Shown in pieces: positions 33,235-41,636 of a stretch of DNA of 64,000 nucleotides. Location: contig NZ_FOCV01000028.1 in the NCBI RefSeq assembly GCF_900110205.1, forward strand, positions 21,931-85,930. The letters run 5' to 3'. The translations under genes were made by a program, and so were the position numbers. A model generated the notes under the pieces. The model was given only the letters and a program-made list of their open reading frames with translations, was not told where the DNA came from and ran no database searches. Numbering within the stretch: position 1 is the stretch's first letter; each line of letters starts with the position of its first letter. This stretch comes from Rhizobium tibeticum (GTDB lineage Bacteria; Pseudomonadota; Alphaproteobacteria; Rhizobiales; Rhizobiaceae).

Positions 33235-34134
33235 TCAGCTTGCGCGGCGCGCTGGCGTCGACCCGGCCTTCGACTTCGCTGCGGCGGCAGGTTTGGCGGC
33301 CTTTTGGCGACTGGTGCCTTTGTTGACATTGGCGGCTGCGCGTTTCGGCTCGGCCTTGGCTCCGAGCCCCGCACTTTCGCGCAGTGCCTGGAGCAGATCG
33401 CTCGGCTTGGAAGCGACTGGCGCCTTCTTCTTCGGGAGCGACCGACCTTCGATCTTGGCCTTCACCAGTTCGGCGACAGCGGCCTCATACCGGTCGTCGA
33501 AGGTGCTGGCATCGAAACTGCCCTTCTTTTTCCCGATGATATGTTCCGCCAGATCGAGCATCTCACCCTCGATCTTCAGGTCCGGCATCTCCTCGAACGC
33601 TTTCTCGGATGAACGGACTTCGTAGTCGAAGTTCAGCGTCGAGGCGATCAGGCCCTTGCCGTGCGCGCGGATCAGGACCGTGCGCATCCGGCGAAAGAGG
33701 ACGGTGCGAGCGATGGCGGCGACCTTGGCTTTTTTCATGCCGTCACGCAGAAGGACGAAAGCGTCCTTGCCCATCCTGTCCGGCGCCAGATAGTACGGTT
33801 TGTCGAAATAGACGTCGTCGATTTCGTTGCAGGGAATAAAGGCGTCGATCTTCAGGGTCTTGTCGCTCTCAGGCACGGCGGCGGCGACTTCATCGGGTTC
33901 CAGAACGATATACTGGCCGTTTTCGACCTCGTAACCTTTGACCTGCTCGTCGCGCTCGACGGGATCGCCAGTTTCGCTATCGACGAATTCTCGCCTCACC
34001 CGATTGCCGGTCTTACGATTGAGGGTGTTAAACGCAATGCGTTCCGACGAGGAAGCTGCGGTGTAAAGCGCCACCGGACAGGACACCTCTCCGAATTTGA
34101 TGAAGCCTTTCCAATTGGCTCTTGGGGCAACCAT
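33235..34134 (-). CDS. ku: Second Ku protein (paralogue)
   Basis: This 299-residue Ku paralogue begins VAPRANWKGFIKFGEVSCPVALY and shares the core blocks (IAFNTLNRKTGNRVRREFVD, VKGYEVENGQYIVLEPDE). Its C-terminal tail is long, alanine/lysine-rich and basic, probably binding DNA. The ATG at 34134 begins the Ku domain; the in-frame start at 34209 would add 25 non-conserved residues. Two Ku genes in tandem suggest a heterodimer or divergent roles. Confidence 0.93.
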   Translation of the reverse strand: MVAPRANWKGFIKFGEVSCPVALYTAASSSERIAFNTLNRKTGNRVRREFVDSETGDPVERDEQVKGYEVENGQYIVLEPDEVAAAVPESDKTLKIDAFIPCNEIDDVYFDKPYYLAPDRMGKDAFVLLRDGMKKAKVAAIARTVLFRRMRTVLIRAHGKGLIASTLNFDYEVRSSEKAFEEMPDLKIEGEMLDLAEHIIGKKKGSFDASTFDDRYEAAVAELVKAKIEGRSLPKKKAPVASKPSDLLQALRESAGLGAKAEPKRAAANVNKGTSRQKAAKPAAAAKSKAGSTPARRAS

Positions 34135-34333
34135 GACGCTGAACTCCTGATGCAACTTTGGCGATTCAAGCGAATCAGCGGGCAATTGTTCCGAGTCGAA
34201 ACGAATCATTTTTCAATGACTTAGCCATTCGGCCGCGCCCGTTTTACGAGTCCCGGTTAGGCCACTGATTCGCATGCATCTTTTGGGCGTCAGGTGCGTT
34301 TATGGAAAGCAGCAACCACGAAGGAGTCTCGCC

Positions 34334-34513
34334 ATGACCAAACGCGAACTAATCGATACGGGAACCGACAAACGGTACGTGCGCCGCGATGAAGAGGGCA
34401 AGTTCAAGGAGAGTGTTGACGTTTCGCGCTCCCTCTCGACCGATGCTCGCCACGATGCCAAACACGACGCAAAACCCGGTCAGGGTGACAAGGGCGATCA
34501 TACGCGCCGATAA
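34334..34513 (+). CDS. Small hydrophilic conserved protein (59 aa)
   Basis: This 59-residue, strongly charged protein begins TKRELIDTGTDKRYVRRDEEGKFKES and has a histidine/lysine-rich tail (DARHDAKHDAKPGQGDKGD). Small proteins of this shape occur in rhizobia beside stress genes; the function is unknown. The ATG at 34334 has AAGGAG about 7 bases upstream. It lies directly before the xthA gene. Confidence 0.7.
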   Translation: MTKRELIDTGTDKRYVRRDEEGKFKESVDVSRSLSTDARHDAKHDAKPGQGDKGDHTRR

Positions 34514-34518
34514 AACCG

Positions 34519-35295
34519 GTGAAGCTCGCAACCTACAACGTCAACGGCATCAATGGGCGCCTCGAGGTGCTGCTGCGCTGGCTCGCCGAGGCGAAACCAG
34601 ATGTCGTCTGCCTGCAGGAACTGAAGGCGCCGGACGAGAAGTTTCCCCGCCGCGAGATTGAGCGCGCCGGGTACGGTGCTATCTAGCACGGTCAGAAATC
34701 CTGGAACGGCGTGGCGATCCTCGCCCGCGATCAGGATCCCCGCGAAACCCGTCGAGGGCTCCCCGGCGACCCCGACGACAGTCATAGCCGCTACATCGAA
34801 GCGGCGATCGACGGCATTGTCGTGGGATGCCTTTATCTTCCAAACGGAAATCCCGCGCCAGGCCCGAAGTTTGACTACAAGCTCCGCTGGTTCGAACGCT
34901 TGCACGCCTATGCGGATGAACTACTGGAACTGGAGGTGCCCGTGGCGCTCGTCGGCGATTTCAACGTCATGCCGACCGAGCTCGACGTCTACAAGCCGGA
35001 GCGGTGGCTCGACGACGCGTTGTTTCGCCCGGAGGTGAGAGCCGCATACGCCGACCTTGTGGACCAGGGCTGGACAGACGCGATCCGATTTCTTCATCCC
35101 GATGAGCGCATCTATACATTCTGGAAATATTTCCGGAATTCCTTTGCCCGCGATGCGGGGTTGCGCATCGATCATTTCCTCCTCAGCCCGTCCCTGCGCC
35201 AACGTCTCACCGCGTGTGGTGTCGACAAGTTTGCGCGTGGCTGGGACCATACAAGCGACCATGCGCCTGTCTGGATTGAACTCGATGACGGATAG
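34519..35295 (+). pseudogene. xthA: Exonuclease III (XthA), interrupted by an amber codon
   Basis: From the GTG at 34519 the sequence encodes KLATYNVNGINGRLEVLLRWL, then VVCLQELKAPDEKFP, the start of an AP endonuclease/exonuclease III. An in-frame TAG stands at 34684-34686, after ERAGYGAI. The frame then continues without a shift (HGQKSWNGVAILARD, VALVGDFNVMPTELDVYKPE, RIDHFLLSP, TSDHAPVWIEL) to a normal stop. The expected residue at the TAG is tryptophan, so TGG to TAG explains it. Total length, 258 codons, is normal for XthA. The second part has no good independent start. Confidence 0.88.
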
Positions 35296-35488
35296 CTTAT
35301 CTGTCACCATCCGACCTTGCTCAACGATCGACCAAAGATCTCCACAGCCGGGGCGGCTTAGGGTATAGGGTTAGTCACCGTCGAGACGATGTCGACCCAG
35401 GGATCACGCGTCGCGATAGTGGCAATTGCTCCCGCTATAGGGTTTGTTTCGCACGTCGACATGCCGCAAAGACTGAAAAGGAACTGAA

Positions 35489-35692
35489 ATGGCGACCGGT
35501 ACTGTTAAGTTTTTCAACGATGATAAGGGATTTGGCTTCATCACTCCGGAGAATGGAGGAGCGGACGTATTCGTTCACGTGTCCGCTTTGCAGCAAGGTG
35601 GCTCGCTTAGAGAAGGTGACAAGGTCAGCTTCGAGGTAGGCCAGGACCGAAAGACCGGGAAGTCCAAGGCCGAGAACGTCAGCGTGCTCTGA
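35489..35692 (+). CDS. Cold shock protein, CspA family
   Basis: This 67-residue protein is a complete cold-shock domain with RNP1 KGFGFITPE and RNP2 VFVHVSAL, binding single-stranded nucleic acids as an RNA chaperone. The ATG at 35489 follows AAAGGAAC about 5-10 bases upstream. The roughly 190-base leader (35296-35488) is long, as is common for cold-shock genes, but no defined element can be pointed out. Confidence 0.95.
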   Translation: MATGTVKFFNDDKGFGFITPENGGADVFVHVSALQQGGSLREGDKVSFEVGQDRKTGKSKAENVSVL

Positions 35693-35854
35693 CTGCGGGG
35701 GCCGCATCCGGCCTGACCAAGAAATTCCGGCAAAGCCCGTTTGGTCGCAACACCGTTCATTCAGACCGAAAGCGTTGCCGGCGCCAAGGCCGCTAAGACA
35801 AACCGGGGGCGTGAGGCACTGGAGAATTGCCGGTCGGACCCAGGGACGCCTATC

Positions 35855-37312
35855 TCAGTGTCCAAGACGTTCGGCCGCGACAACGAGCCGTATCGACAGG
35901 CCTTCGGGTTTCCAGTCGCGCAAAATCTCGCCACCGAGTTGACCGCGCACGGTCGCTTTGGCGAGGAGAGTGCCGAACCCTTCGCCGTCCATTTCGTGAT
36001 CGACAGGGGGCCCGCCGCTTTCAGTCCAGGTGAGGACAAAATTGTCTCCCTCCTCGGCGCAGGCGATATCCACGCGGCCCTCCGACACCGACAGGGCTCC
36101 ATATTTCGCAGCGTTTGTTGCAAACTCATGGAGCAGCAGCGCGAAACTCGTGACCGCACCACCGGCAATCATGATGTCGGGACCCGTGACGAAAGCCCGC
36201 GACTGGTGGTTGTCGTAGGCGCCTTCGCCATAAGGCGCTACGATCGTCTCGATCAGTGCATGCAACGTCGTTGCCTGGTCACTTCGGCTGGCAGCTTCGG
36301 ATGTCCGGGGTGTCGTGAGTGCATGCGCCTGTGCGAGCGCATTCAAGCGGGCCGAAACCGCGGCCGCGAGTTCACCAGACGTTGCCGTCGAGCGAGCGCT
36401 CAACGTCACCACGCTACCAGCAAGGGTGAACAGGTTTTTCACCCGGTGATCCATCTCCCGGATGAGGAGATGCTGCTGTTCCTCGGCGCGTCTTCGCTCA
36501 GTGATGTCGCGCGCAATCTTCGAGGCGCCGATGACCTGACCCTGACGATTTCGGATCGGAGAAACGGACAGGGAAATCTCGATTAGGTTGCCATCCTTGC
36601 GCCGCCGGATCGTTTCGTAGTGATCGATGCGCTCCCCACGGCGAATGCGGCCAAGGATCTCCGGCTCCTCGTTATGGCGGTCGAGCGGAATAAGCATGGT
36701 GACCGGCTTGCCGATGGCTTCCGCTGCCGTGTAGCCGAACAGGCGTTCCGCGCCGCGATTCCAGCTGATGATGGTTCCGTTGAGATCTTTGGCAAGGATC
36801 GCATCGTCGGAGGACTCGACGATGGCCGCAATCCGTTGAGCGGTCTCGTCGGCGATCGCGCGCTCGGTAAGGTCGATCATCATATTGACCGCCCCGATGA
36901 GATCTCCGCCTGCATTGAAAATCGGCGTGGGAAACGGGAGGAACGGAACGCGCGTGCCGTCCGGACGTTCGGCGATGGCTTCGAGGCCTCTGATAGGCTG
37001 CTTTTCCTTCAGCGCCATCGCCATCGGGCATTCGTCATGTGGCAACGGCGTTCCATCTGGCCAATAGAGTTTCCACGAACCGCAGAACTCGCTGGTCCCA
37101 ATTTCCGGGCTGACGCCCCACATTTCGGCTGCGGCCTTGTTGTAGAACGTGATCTGACCATTGGGGTCGGTCGTGTAGATCGCCTCCGGCAGTGCTTCAA
37201 GGACCTCCTGGATGCCCATTTGATTGCCGAACGCAGGCATTTGCCCATTTCCGGCAAGAGTATCGGAGCGCGCGGGTGGTGTGTCGCTTTCGCTGATCGA
37301 CAGGTGACTCAT
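35855..37312 (-). CDS. PAS-domain sensor histidine kinase, HWE family
   Basis: This 485-residue kinase has two PAS domains (about residues 33-155 and 160-280; ALPEAIYTTDPNGQITFYNKAA and ILAKDLNGTIISWNRGAERLFGY). The HWE histidine block REMDHRVKNLFTLAG (H about 289), the N-box HEFATNAAKYGALS and the WTESGGPP motif follow. No membrane segment is visible, so it is probably cytoplasmic. No response regulator is adjacent. HWE kinases are abundant in rhizobia and often act in the general stress response. The ATG is at 37312. Confidence 0.93.
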   Translation of the reverse strand: MSHLSISESDTPPARSDTLAGNGQMPAFGNQMGIQEVLEALPEAIYTTDPNGQITFYNKAAAEMWGVSPEIGTSEFCGSWKLYWPDGTPLPHDECPMAMALKEKQPIRGLEAIAERPDGTRVPFLPFPTPIFNAGGDLIGAVNMMIDLTERAIADETAQRIAAIVESSDDAILAKDLNGTIISWNRGAERLFGYTAAEAIGKPVTMLIPLDRHNEEPEILGRIRRGERIDHYETIRRRKDGNLIEISLSVSPIRNRQGQVIGASKIARDITERRRAEEQQHLLIREMDHRVKNLFTLAGSVVTLSARSTATSGELAAAVSARLNALAQAHALTTPRTSEAASRSDQATTLHALIETIVAPYGEGAYDNHQSRAFVTGPDIMIAGGAVTSFALLLHEFATNAAKYGALSVSEGRVDIACAEEGDNFVLTWTESGGPPVDHEMDGEGFGTLLAKATVRGQLGGEILRDWKPEGLSIRLVVAAERLGH

Positions 37313-38134
37313 GCGATACTCCGTTCCTGGGCGGTGCTCGCCTCATTCGCCGGACTTCCGCACGATATGGCCGCGCTGGCGCGACTACGGGTTAAAAACC
37401 CTCCCGTTTCAAGCAATTGAAACATAGCGTATCTAGGCGCAAAAATATACTGAATAGCCAACGCGCTTTTTGGGCAGCGTTCCAGGATTTCCGGTCCAAA
37501 AATGGCGATGCGCGACCCGAAATGGCGCGTATCACCGTGATGCGATCGTGGGGTTGATTATAGGCGACTTGCCCCAGGTTAATATGCCCCGTTTTTGTGC
37601 CGCGGGGGTCGTATCAGCGGCAGCTGGTTGGTCGCCTTGAAAGGACTCGAACCAGCGTTCCATCTCCCCGAATTCTACACGCCTGAAAACACTGGAATAT
37701 CCGGACGGAGCGAGTTCCATCGTAGCTGCCTCGCGTTCCGCAAAATGTCATTCATTCCCGGCATTTAGAAGATTGCCAACCGGAACGTGCACCGCGACGT
37801 ATCAAACAGGTGGATGGCGACGAGACTGGCCTTCCTGATCCGCAATCGCCTTGACGACCTCGAAGTCCATTGCGGCACGCGGCTCAAACGCTTCGCAGAA
37901 CGGACGATCGAAACAGGCATTGTGAAGTTGCGAGGTCATTCCGGTCCAAGTCCGATTGCAGCGTCCTCCAGCGTACAGTACGCATCGGCGCCGGTGCAAT
38001 CAACGACCACCTTGGTCCGGCTGTTTTGGCCAGGGGAGCTGCGAATTTCGCTGGTTAGACCAAGGAAGTGCTTGGGGGCCTGACATCAAAATCGTAGGAT
38101 GCTGAATATTGATTTCATCCATTTGAGAGCGTCC
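37313..38134. other. 822-base region without a supported gene
   Basis: Between the HWE kinase and the retron-adjacent genes I see only short open frames that do not look like proteins. The stretch 37420-37480 is AT-rich and could hold the kinase promoter. Parts near 37800-38080 look like decayed coding sequence, but I cannot assign it. Confidence 0.4.
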
Positions 38135-38581
38135 ATGGACAATCAGGCACAACAGCCAAACCGGGAACATCACTTTTACGTTTCGACGGCCAAGTTCCTT
38201 TTCCACCATTCTCAGCACGGCATTGTGGCTGTTCGCGATCCGATAAAGCTGACGGATGCGGAGCGATACGGTTTGAGTCCCATTCTACTCTACGGCCTCA
38301 CCGCCGCCGGCCTGCCGATCCGCTGGCTGACATTTTCCACCATGAAGCAACGCAGATCTTTGCGCGATGTGTTGCTGACGGCGTGGAAAAACGCGGAGAG
38401 TTTGCGCGGCCTGCCAGATATTCTCCGTGTGAATCGCTATCTGGCACAGGCAGATCCGTTGCTGGCGGCAGATCTTGCCAAGATCGGCGTGCGTCTTGAG
38501 GTGGCCAACGCCAAGGATAAGACTGTGCCTGCCTCTGACCACGGCTTGGCGCGGCTAAAGTGGGTCGCCGTTGAAGAATGA
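38135..38581 (+). CDS. Hypothetical protein upstream of the retron RT
   Basis: This 148-residue protein has no domain I recognise. It contains HHFYVSTAKFLFHHSQHGIVAVRD, LSPILLYGLTAAGLPIRWLTF, and a basic helical region (MKQRRSLRDVLLTAWKNAESL). The ATG at 38135 has a GAGAG-like site upstream; an ATG at 38099 would add 12 residues. It lies on the same strand and close to the winged-helix gene and reverse transcriptase, so it may belong to that system. Confidence 0.55.
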   Translation: MDNQAQQPNREHHFYVSTAKFLFHHSQHGIVAVRDPIKLTDAERYGLSPILLYGLTAAGLPIRWLTFSTMKQRRSLRDVLLTAWKNAESLRGLPDILRVNRYLAQADPLLAADLAKIGVRLEVANAKDKTVPASDHGLARLKWVAVEE

Positions 38582-38599
38582 AATCCGGTCTATCATTAG

Positions 38600-39198
38600 T
38601 TGTCCGACTATTTACACAGCGTTCCGTGGCACGCGATTGAAGTTGATCAACAGTATTTGCCAGCGCTATCCGGCAAAACGGCGTGGCAATCCATTTGGTT
38701 GGGAGGGAGGAGGAGCTTTGATAGCCTTCTCCCATGGCTGCCCGAACAACGCACCAGCAATCCTTTGGACCACCGCAAACGAATGGCAGCCGATTTTCAA
38801 AGGTCGTACCACGATAGCCGCGGCAGACGGCCTTTCGCATCGATGAGGCGGATCTCCTAAGAAGACGAACTGAACGCTTGTTGAAAACGAATGAAATAAG
38901 GGCGCGTTTGGACGCACCCGATGGAAAACTATGGCTTTCTGCAATGGCCGTCCTCGCGGCCTCAGAGGACGGTGCGCGCGGACCGCGCAATGTCTCCGCA
39001 CGTCTCGGTCTACCCTTCGGCGAGGTTCGCATGAACATCAACCTTTGCAAGGAAGCTGGATGGATTTCAGATAGTGGCGTGCTGACTATGCTGGGGAGAA
39101 TGGAACTTCGTCGACTGAGACGAAGATTGCGGCCAAAACCAATCTTCCCATCCGACGCAAATCCGTTCTACTATCCGAGTCAGCTGAGGGCTCCATGA
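38600..39198 (+). pseudogene. Winged-helix-like protein before the retron RNA, probably frameshifted
   Basis: One frame from the TTG at 38600 encodes SDYLHSVPWHAIEVDQQYLPALSG...MAADFQRSYHDSRG. Near 38815-38825 the sensible reading moves to another frame (QTAFRIDEADLLRRRTERLLKTNE), which continues as ARLDAPDGKLWLSAMAVLAASEDG...VSARLGLPFGEVRMNINLCKEAGWI. The last part looks like a winged helix. The second frame taken alone could start at TTG 38878 (106 residues). Its final codons (39183-39198) double as the 5' arm of the retron-like RNA stem. A single missing base would join both halves; I cannot exclude two genes. Confidence 0.55.
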
Positions 39199-39395
39199 GG
39201 GTGATTAGGAATGCGCCGCGAAAGCGGCGATGGGCATCACGGATGTCCAGAGTACCGGATTCTCGATGCTCGTCTCGCGTAGCGACATTTTCATGCTGCG
39301 CAATGGCACGAGCCTTTCCCGGCGGCGTCTTGGGGGCGCCTCGTGCCATTACCCACCGAATGGGGTCAAAGTAATGCAATCGTGGAGCCCTCAGC
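39183..39395 (+). ncRNA. Candidate retron msr-msd RNA
   Basis: The ends pair as a retron a1/a2 stem: GCTGAGGGCTCCATGA (39183-39198) with TCGTGGAGCCCTCAGC (39380-39395), 15 Watson-Crick pairs and one G-U. Inside, in order, are a hairpin CGCCGC-GAAA-GCGGCG (39214-39229), a second hairpin TGGGCAT/ATGTCCA with loop CACGG (39231-39249), and a long stem AATGGCACGAG/CTCGTGCCATT (39302-39312/39340-39350). Two small msr hairpins then one long msd hairpin, enclosed by a1/a2 and directly before a retron-type RT, is the standard retron layout. A branching guanosine could be near 39208 (TTAGG). Confidence 0.75.
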
Positions 39396-40516
39396 AGTAC
39401 CGATACGATGGCGCTCAACACGGCGTATCCGACGAGACAATCGAAAGCGTGATTGCCCGAGTGGAACTCATCGCGGCTGTGAATCCAAGCATCACCCCGG
39501 TACTTACCCTGCGTCACCTCAGCGAATTATGCGGGGTTGAATACGGCTTTTTGCGCCGGATTGTGTCTCGCTCAACGGTCCCTTACCGTGTATTCAGCCT
39601 ACGAAAAAGGATCCCGGGCCGAACCCGCCATCGCCTGATCTGTGTTCCGCGCAACGAGCTCAAGGCTGCCCAAGACTGGATTGTCAGAAACATCCTCCGG
39701 CATACGAAAGCGCATGGGGCGAGCTTCGCCTATCATCCGAAGTCACGTCCCGAGCTTGGTGCTCATAGACATTGTGGTTGTGACTATTTACTGAAAATCG
39801 ACATAACGGATTTTTTTCACAGCGTTAGTGAAGGCCGGATTTTTCGAATTTTTGCTGAGCTCGGCTTCTCGGAGCTTGTAGCATTCGAGTTAGCGCGATT
39901 GACCACAATCATCGCGCAAGGGACGGAGCGTCCGGATTGGATTGCCGCCGCTCGGTGGCCGGCTATCCCAGCCTACCAAACATCCTACGAGGGCTTTCTT
40001 CCTCAAGGGGCGTCAACAAGTCCGATGCTTTCGAACCTAGCGATGCTGGCCTTGGACGCGAGAATTGCGGGAATGGCCTCTGATGCCGGTCTTGTCTACA
40101 CCAGATACGCCGATGATCTCACGTTTTCCGGCCGGAAACCTCACGATCTAAAATCGATGAAGCGCTTCAAGCGCAAGGTCTTTGACGCGCTGAACGAAGC
40201 TGGGTTCAGACCAAACCTTCGGAAATCGTCGATCCGGGGACCCGGCGCACGGAGGATTGTGCTTGGGATGCTGGTTGATGGACCTAGGCCCAGATTGGCA
40301 AAGGAGTTCAAGGACGACTTGCGTAAACATCTTCATTACCTGAGGTCGAAGGATTATGGGCCGGCAAAGCATGCGGCAGCAAACAAGACATCCATCAGCG
40401 CAATGTTTCACATGGTACGCGGCCTGATCGGTTGGGCCACGCGAGTGGAGCCGCAGTATGGACGATCGTGCCTGGTTGAATTCCGAAAAGTCGTGTGGCC
40501 TCCTTTAATTCCATAA
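39374..40516 (+). CDS. Retron-type reverse transcriptase
   Basis: This protein, about 380 residues, is a retron/group II-like reverse transcriptase: RT2 region LLKIDITDFFHSVSEGRIF (about residues 139-157), RT4 LPQGASTSPMLSN (about 209), the catalytic YTRYADDLTFSG (YADD about 245-248), GFRPNLRKSSI and the late VLGMLVDG. It would copy the preceding structured RNA into msDNA. The ATG at 39374 is chosen; this puts the a2 arm of the RNA inside the first codons. The frame is open back to 39230, which overlaps the RNA. A coding-like stretch of about 38 codons in another frame (AAVAKFDREIAVAEKADEGEE, 40509-40631) follows the stop and could be a lost C-terminus. Confidence 0.88.
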   Translation: MQSWSPQQYRYDGAQHGVSDETIESVIARVELIAAVNPSITPVLTLRHLSELCGVEYGFLRRIVSRSTVPYRVFSLRKRIPGRTRHRLICVPRNELKAAQDWIVRNILRHTKAHGASFAYHPKSRPELGAHRHCGCDYLLKIDITDFFHSVSEGRIFRIFAELGFSELVAFELARLTTIIAQGTERPDWIAAARWPAIPAYQTSYEGFLPQGASTSPMLSNLAMLALDARIAGMASDAGLVYTRYADDLTFSGRKPHDLKSMKRFKRKVFDALNEAGFRPNLRKSSIRGPGARRIVLGMLVDGPRPRLAKEFKDDLRKHLHYLRSKDYGPAKHAAANKTSISAMFHMVRGLIGWATRVEPQYGRSCLVEFRKVVWPPLIP

Positions 40517-40642
40517 TCTGGAGGCAGCGGTCGCGAAGTTCGACCGAGAGATCGCTGTTGCCGAGAAGGCAGATGAGGGAGAAGAAGCTGGCTTTCGTGA
40601 GCCTGCACGGCGGTTGAGAGTGCAGATCTAAGCAGGAGCAAC

Positions 40643-40969
40643 ATGGAAAAGATCGAATATCTCTATGATGATGTCGGCGCGTCGAAAGCTTTCGTCCTCT
40701 CGCTCAAACTGAAGGTAATCCGTGAACGCTTCTCCTCGCTGCAGGACTGGAATCCTGACAATTGCGCGCTGATATTGCTAGGGGGGAAACCAGTCGCCCT
40801 TGCTGATTGCAATCGTTCCGAAGACGGCCTTGGAGCCATTTGCGGTTTGATTGCCCGCCCAGGCTTCGGGGGATACGCGGTCAACGCTCTATCCGCATTG
40901 AAGCGTAATACGCAGCTGCGACACTGGGCTGCTGCAGTTCGAGCACCAATCCTGCGGTGTTTGGGATAG
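40643..40969 (+). CDS. Retron-associated hypothetical protein, first part
   Basis: This 108-residue frame (EKIEYLYDDVGASKAFVLSLKLKVI...ALILLGGKPVALADCNRSEDG) starts at an ATG with AGGAG 5 bases upstream, 126 bases after the RT stop. The predicted end (VRAPILRCLG) looks out of frame, because the neighbouring frame gives a smooth continuation (SSSTNPAVFGIARRYLDELYDQG). Together with the next entry it is probably one gene of about 275 residues, a candidate effector of the retron. No family is recognised. Confidence 0.55.
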   Translation: MEKIEYLYDDVGASKAFVLSLKLKVIRERFSSLQDWNPDNCALILLGGKPVALADCNRSEDGLGAICGLIARPGFGGYAVNALSALKRNTQLRHWAAAVRAPILRCLG

Positions 40970-41475
40970 CTCGTCGATATCTCGACGAGCTATACGACCA
41001 GGGTGCTTGGGAAATATCCAATGAACTGATGCTGAAACACGGAGCACTTGGCCACCTTCGTCCTACACCTTTGGTTATTTCCACTTTTCATCTGAGACAT
41101 TTGCAACTTCCGCCGATCAAAGATTGGAGCTCCGCGACCAGACGACAACTTCTGGAAGCTGCCCGATCTCCTGGGACAGTCAATCTCGTTGCACCGTCCG
41201 GCGATAATCTCGGTCCATTGATGATGACGTTGGCATTCGAACTCGCCACCACCGTGGGGTTGGTGCGTCAGAATATGACCCGTACTCTTATGTTCATAAT
41301 GATGGCGATGAACGGGATACCGGTTCCGGATAAAATGGCACGAAAGTTCATCTCGCCGTCGGCGCCAGGTGACTTTCAGCAGAGCATTGATGTCGCGCTT
41401 GCGTCGTTGGATGGGTCCGGAACGCTGCTCTTTTCGCCACAGAAAATGGGAGGAAGGCTGCCTTGGAACAACTGA
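40957..41475 (+). CDS. Retron-associated hypothetical protein, second part
   Basis: This 172-residue frame could start at a GTG at 40957 without a ribosome binding site. It contains ARRYLDELYDQGAWEISNELMLK, HLRPTPLVISTFHLRHL and a helical, hydrophobic stretch LGPLMMTLAFELATTVGLVRQ (about residues 87-107) followed by TRTLMFIMMAMNGIPVPDKMAR. It overlaps the preceding frame by 13 bases and is best read as its continuation after a one-base indel near 40936. The domain is unknown. Confidence 0.55.
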   Translation: MFGIARRYLDELYDQGAWEISNELMLKHGALGHLRPTPLVISTFHLRHLQLPPIKDWSSATRRQLLEAARSPGTVNLVAPSGDNLGPLMMTLAFELATTVGLVRQNMTRTLMFIMMAMNGIPVPDKMARKFISPSAPGDFQQSIDVALASLDGSGTLLFSPQKMGGRLPWNN

Positions 41476-41636
41476 GGTCGATCACGGTTGGCAGGGAAAA
41501 GCGCCGCTTAAATAACTAGCCTTTCCAACCAATCAACTCTTGATTGACCCGAAGCGCATCTTCCACCATTTAAATGTTCTTCTTTTGTTCTCGTCGTGCT
41601 ATTCTCTCTGGATTAGACCAGTTCAGGCTTTTCCAG

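Noticed and set aside
36620..37420. 266-residue plus-strand frame opposite the HWE kinase
   Set aside because: It is the complement of a well-defined PAS/HWE kinase.
37532..37720. 62-residue minus-strand frame after the HWE kinase
   Set aside because: There is no convincing start signal or recognisable pattern.
38571..38846. Alternative 91-residue frame overlapping the winged-helix gene
   Set aside because: The neighbouring frame gives a more protein-like sequence and joins sensibly to the downstream winged-helix part.
41590..41620. LexA-like box upstream of dinB
   Set aside because: Only one half-site (GTTC) fits the alphaproteobacterial GTTC-N7-GTTC pattern; the second half does not match.
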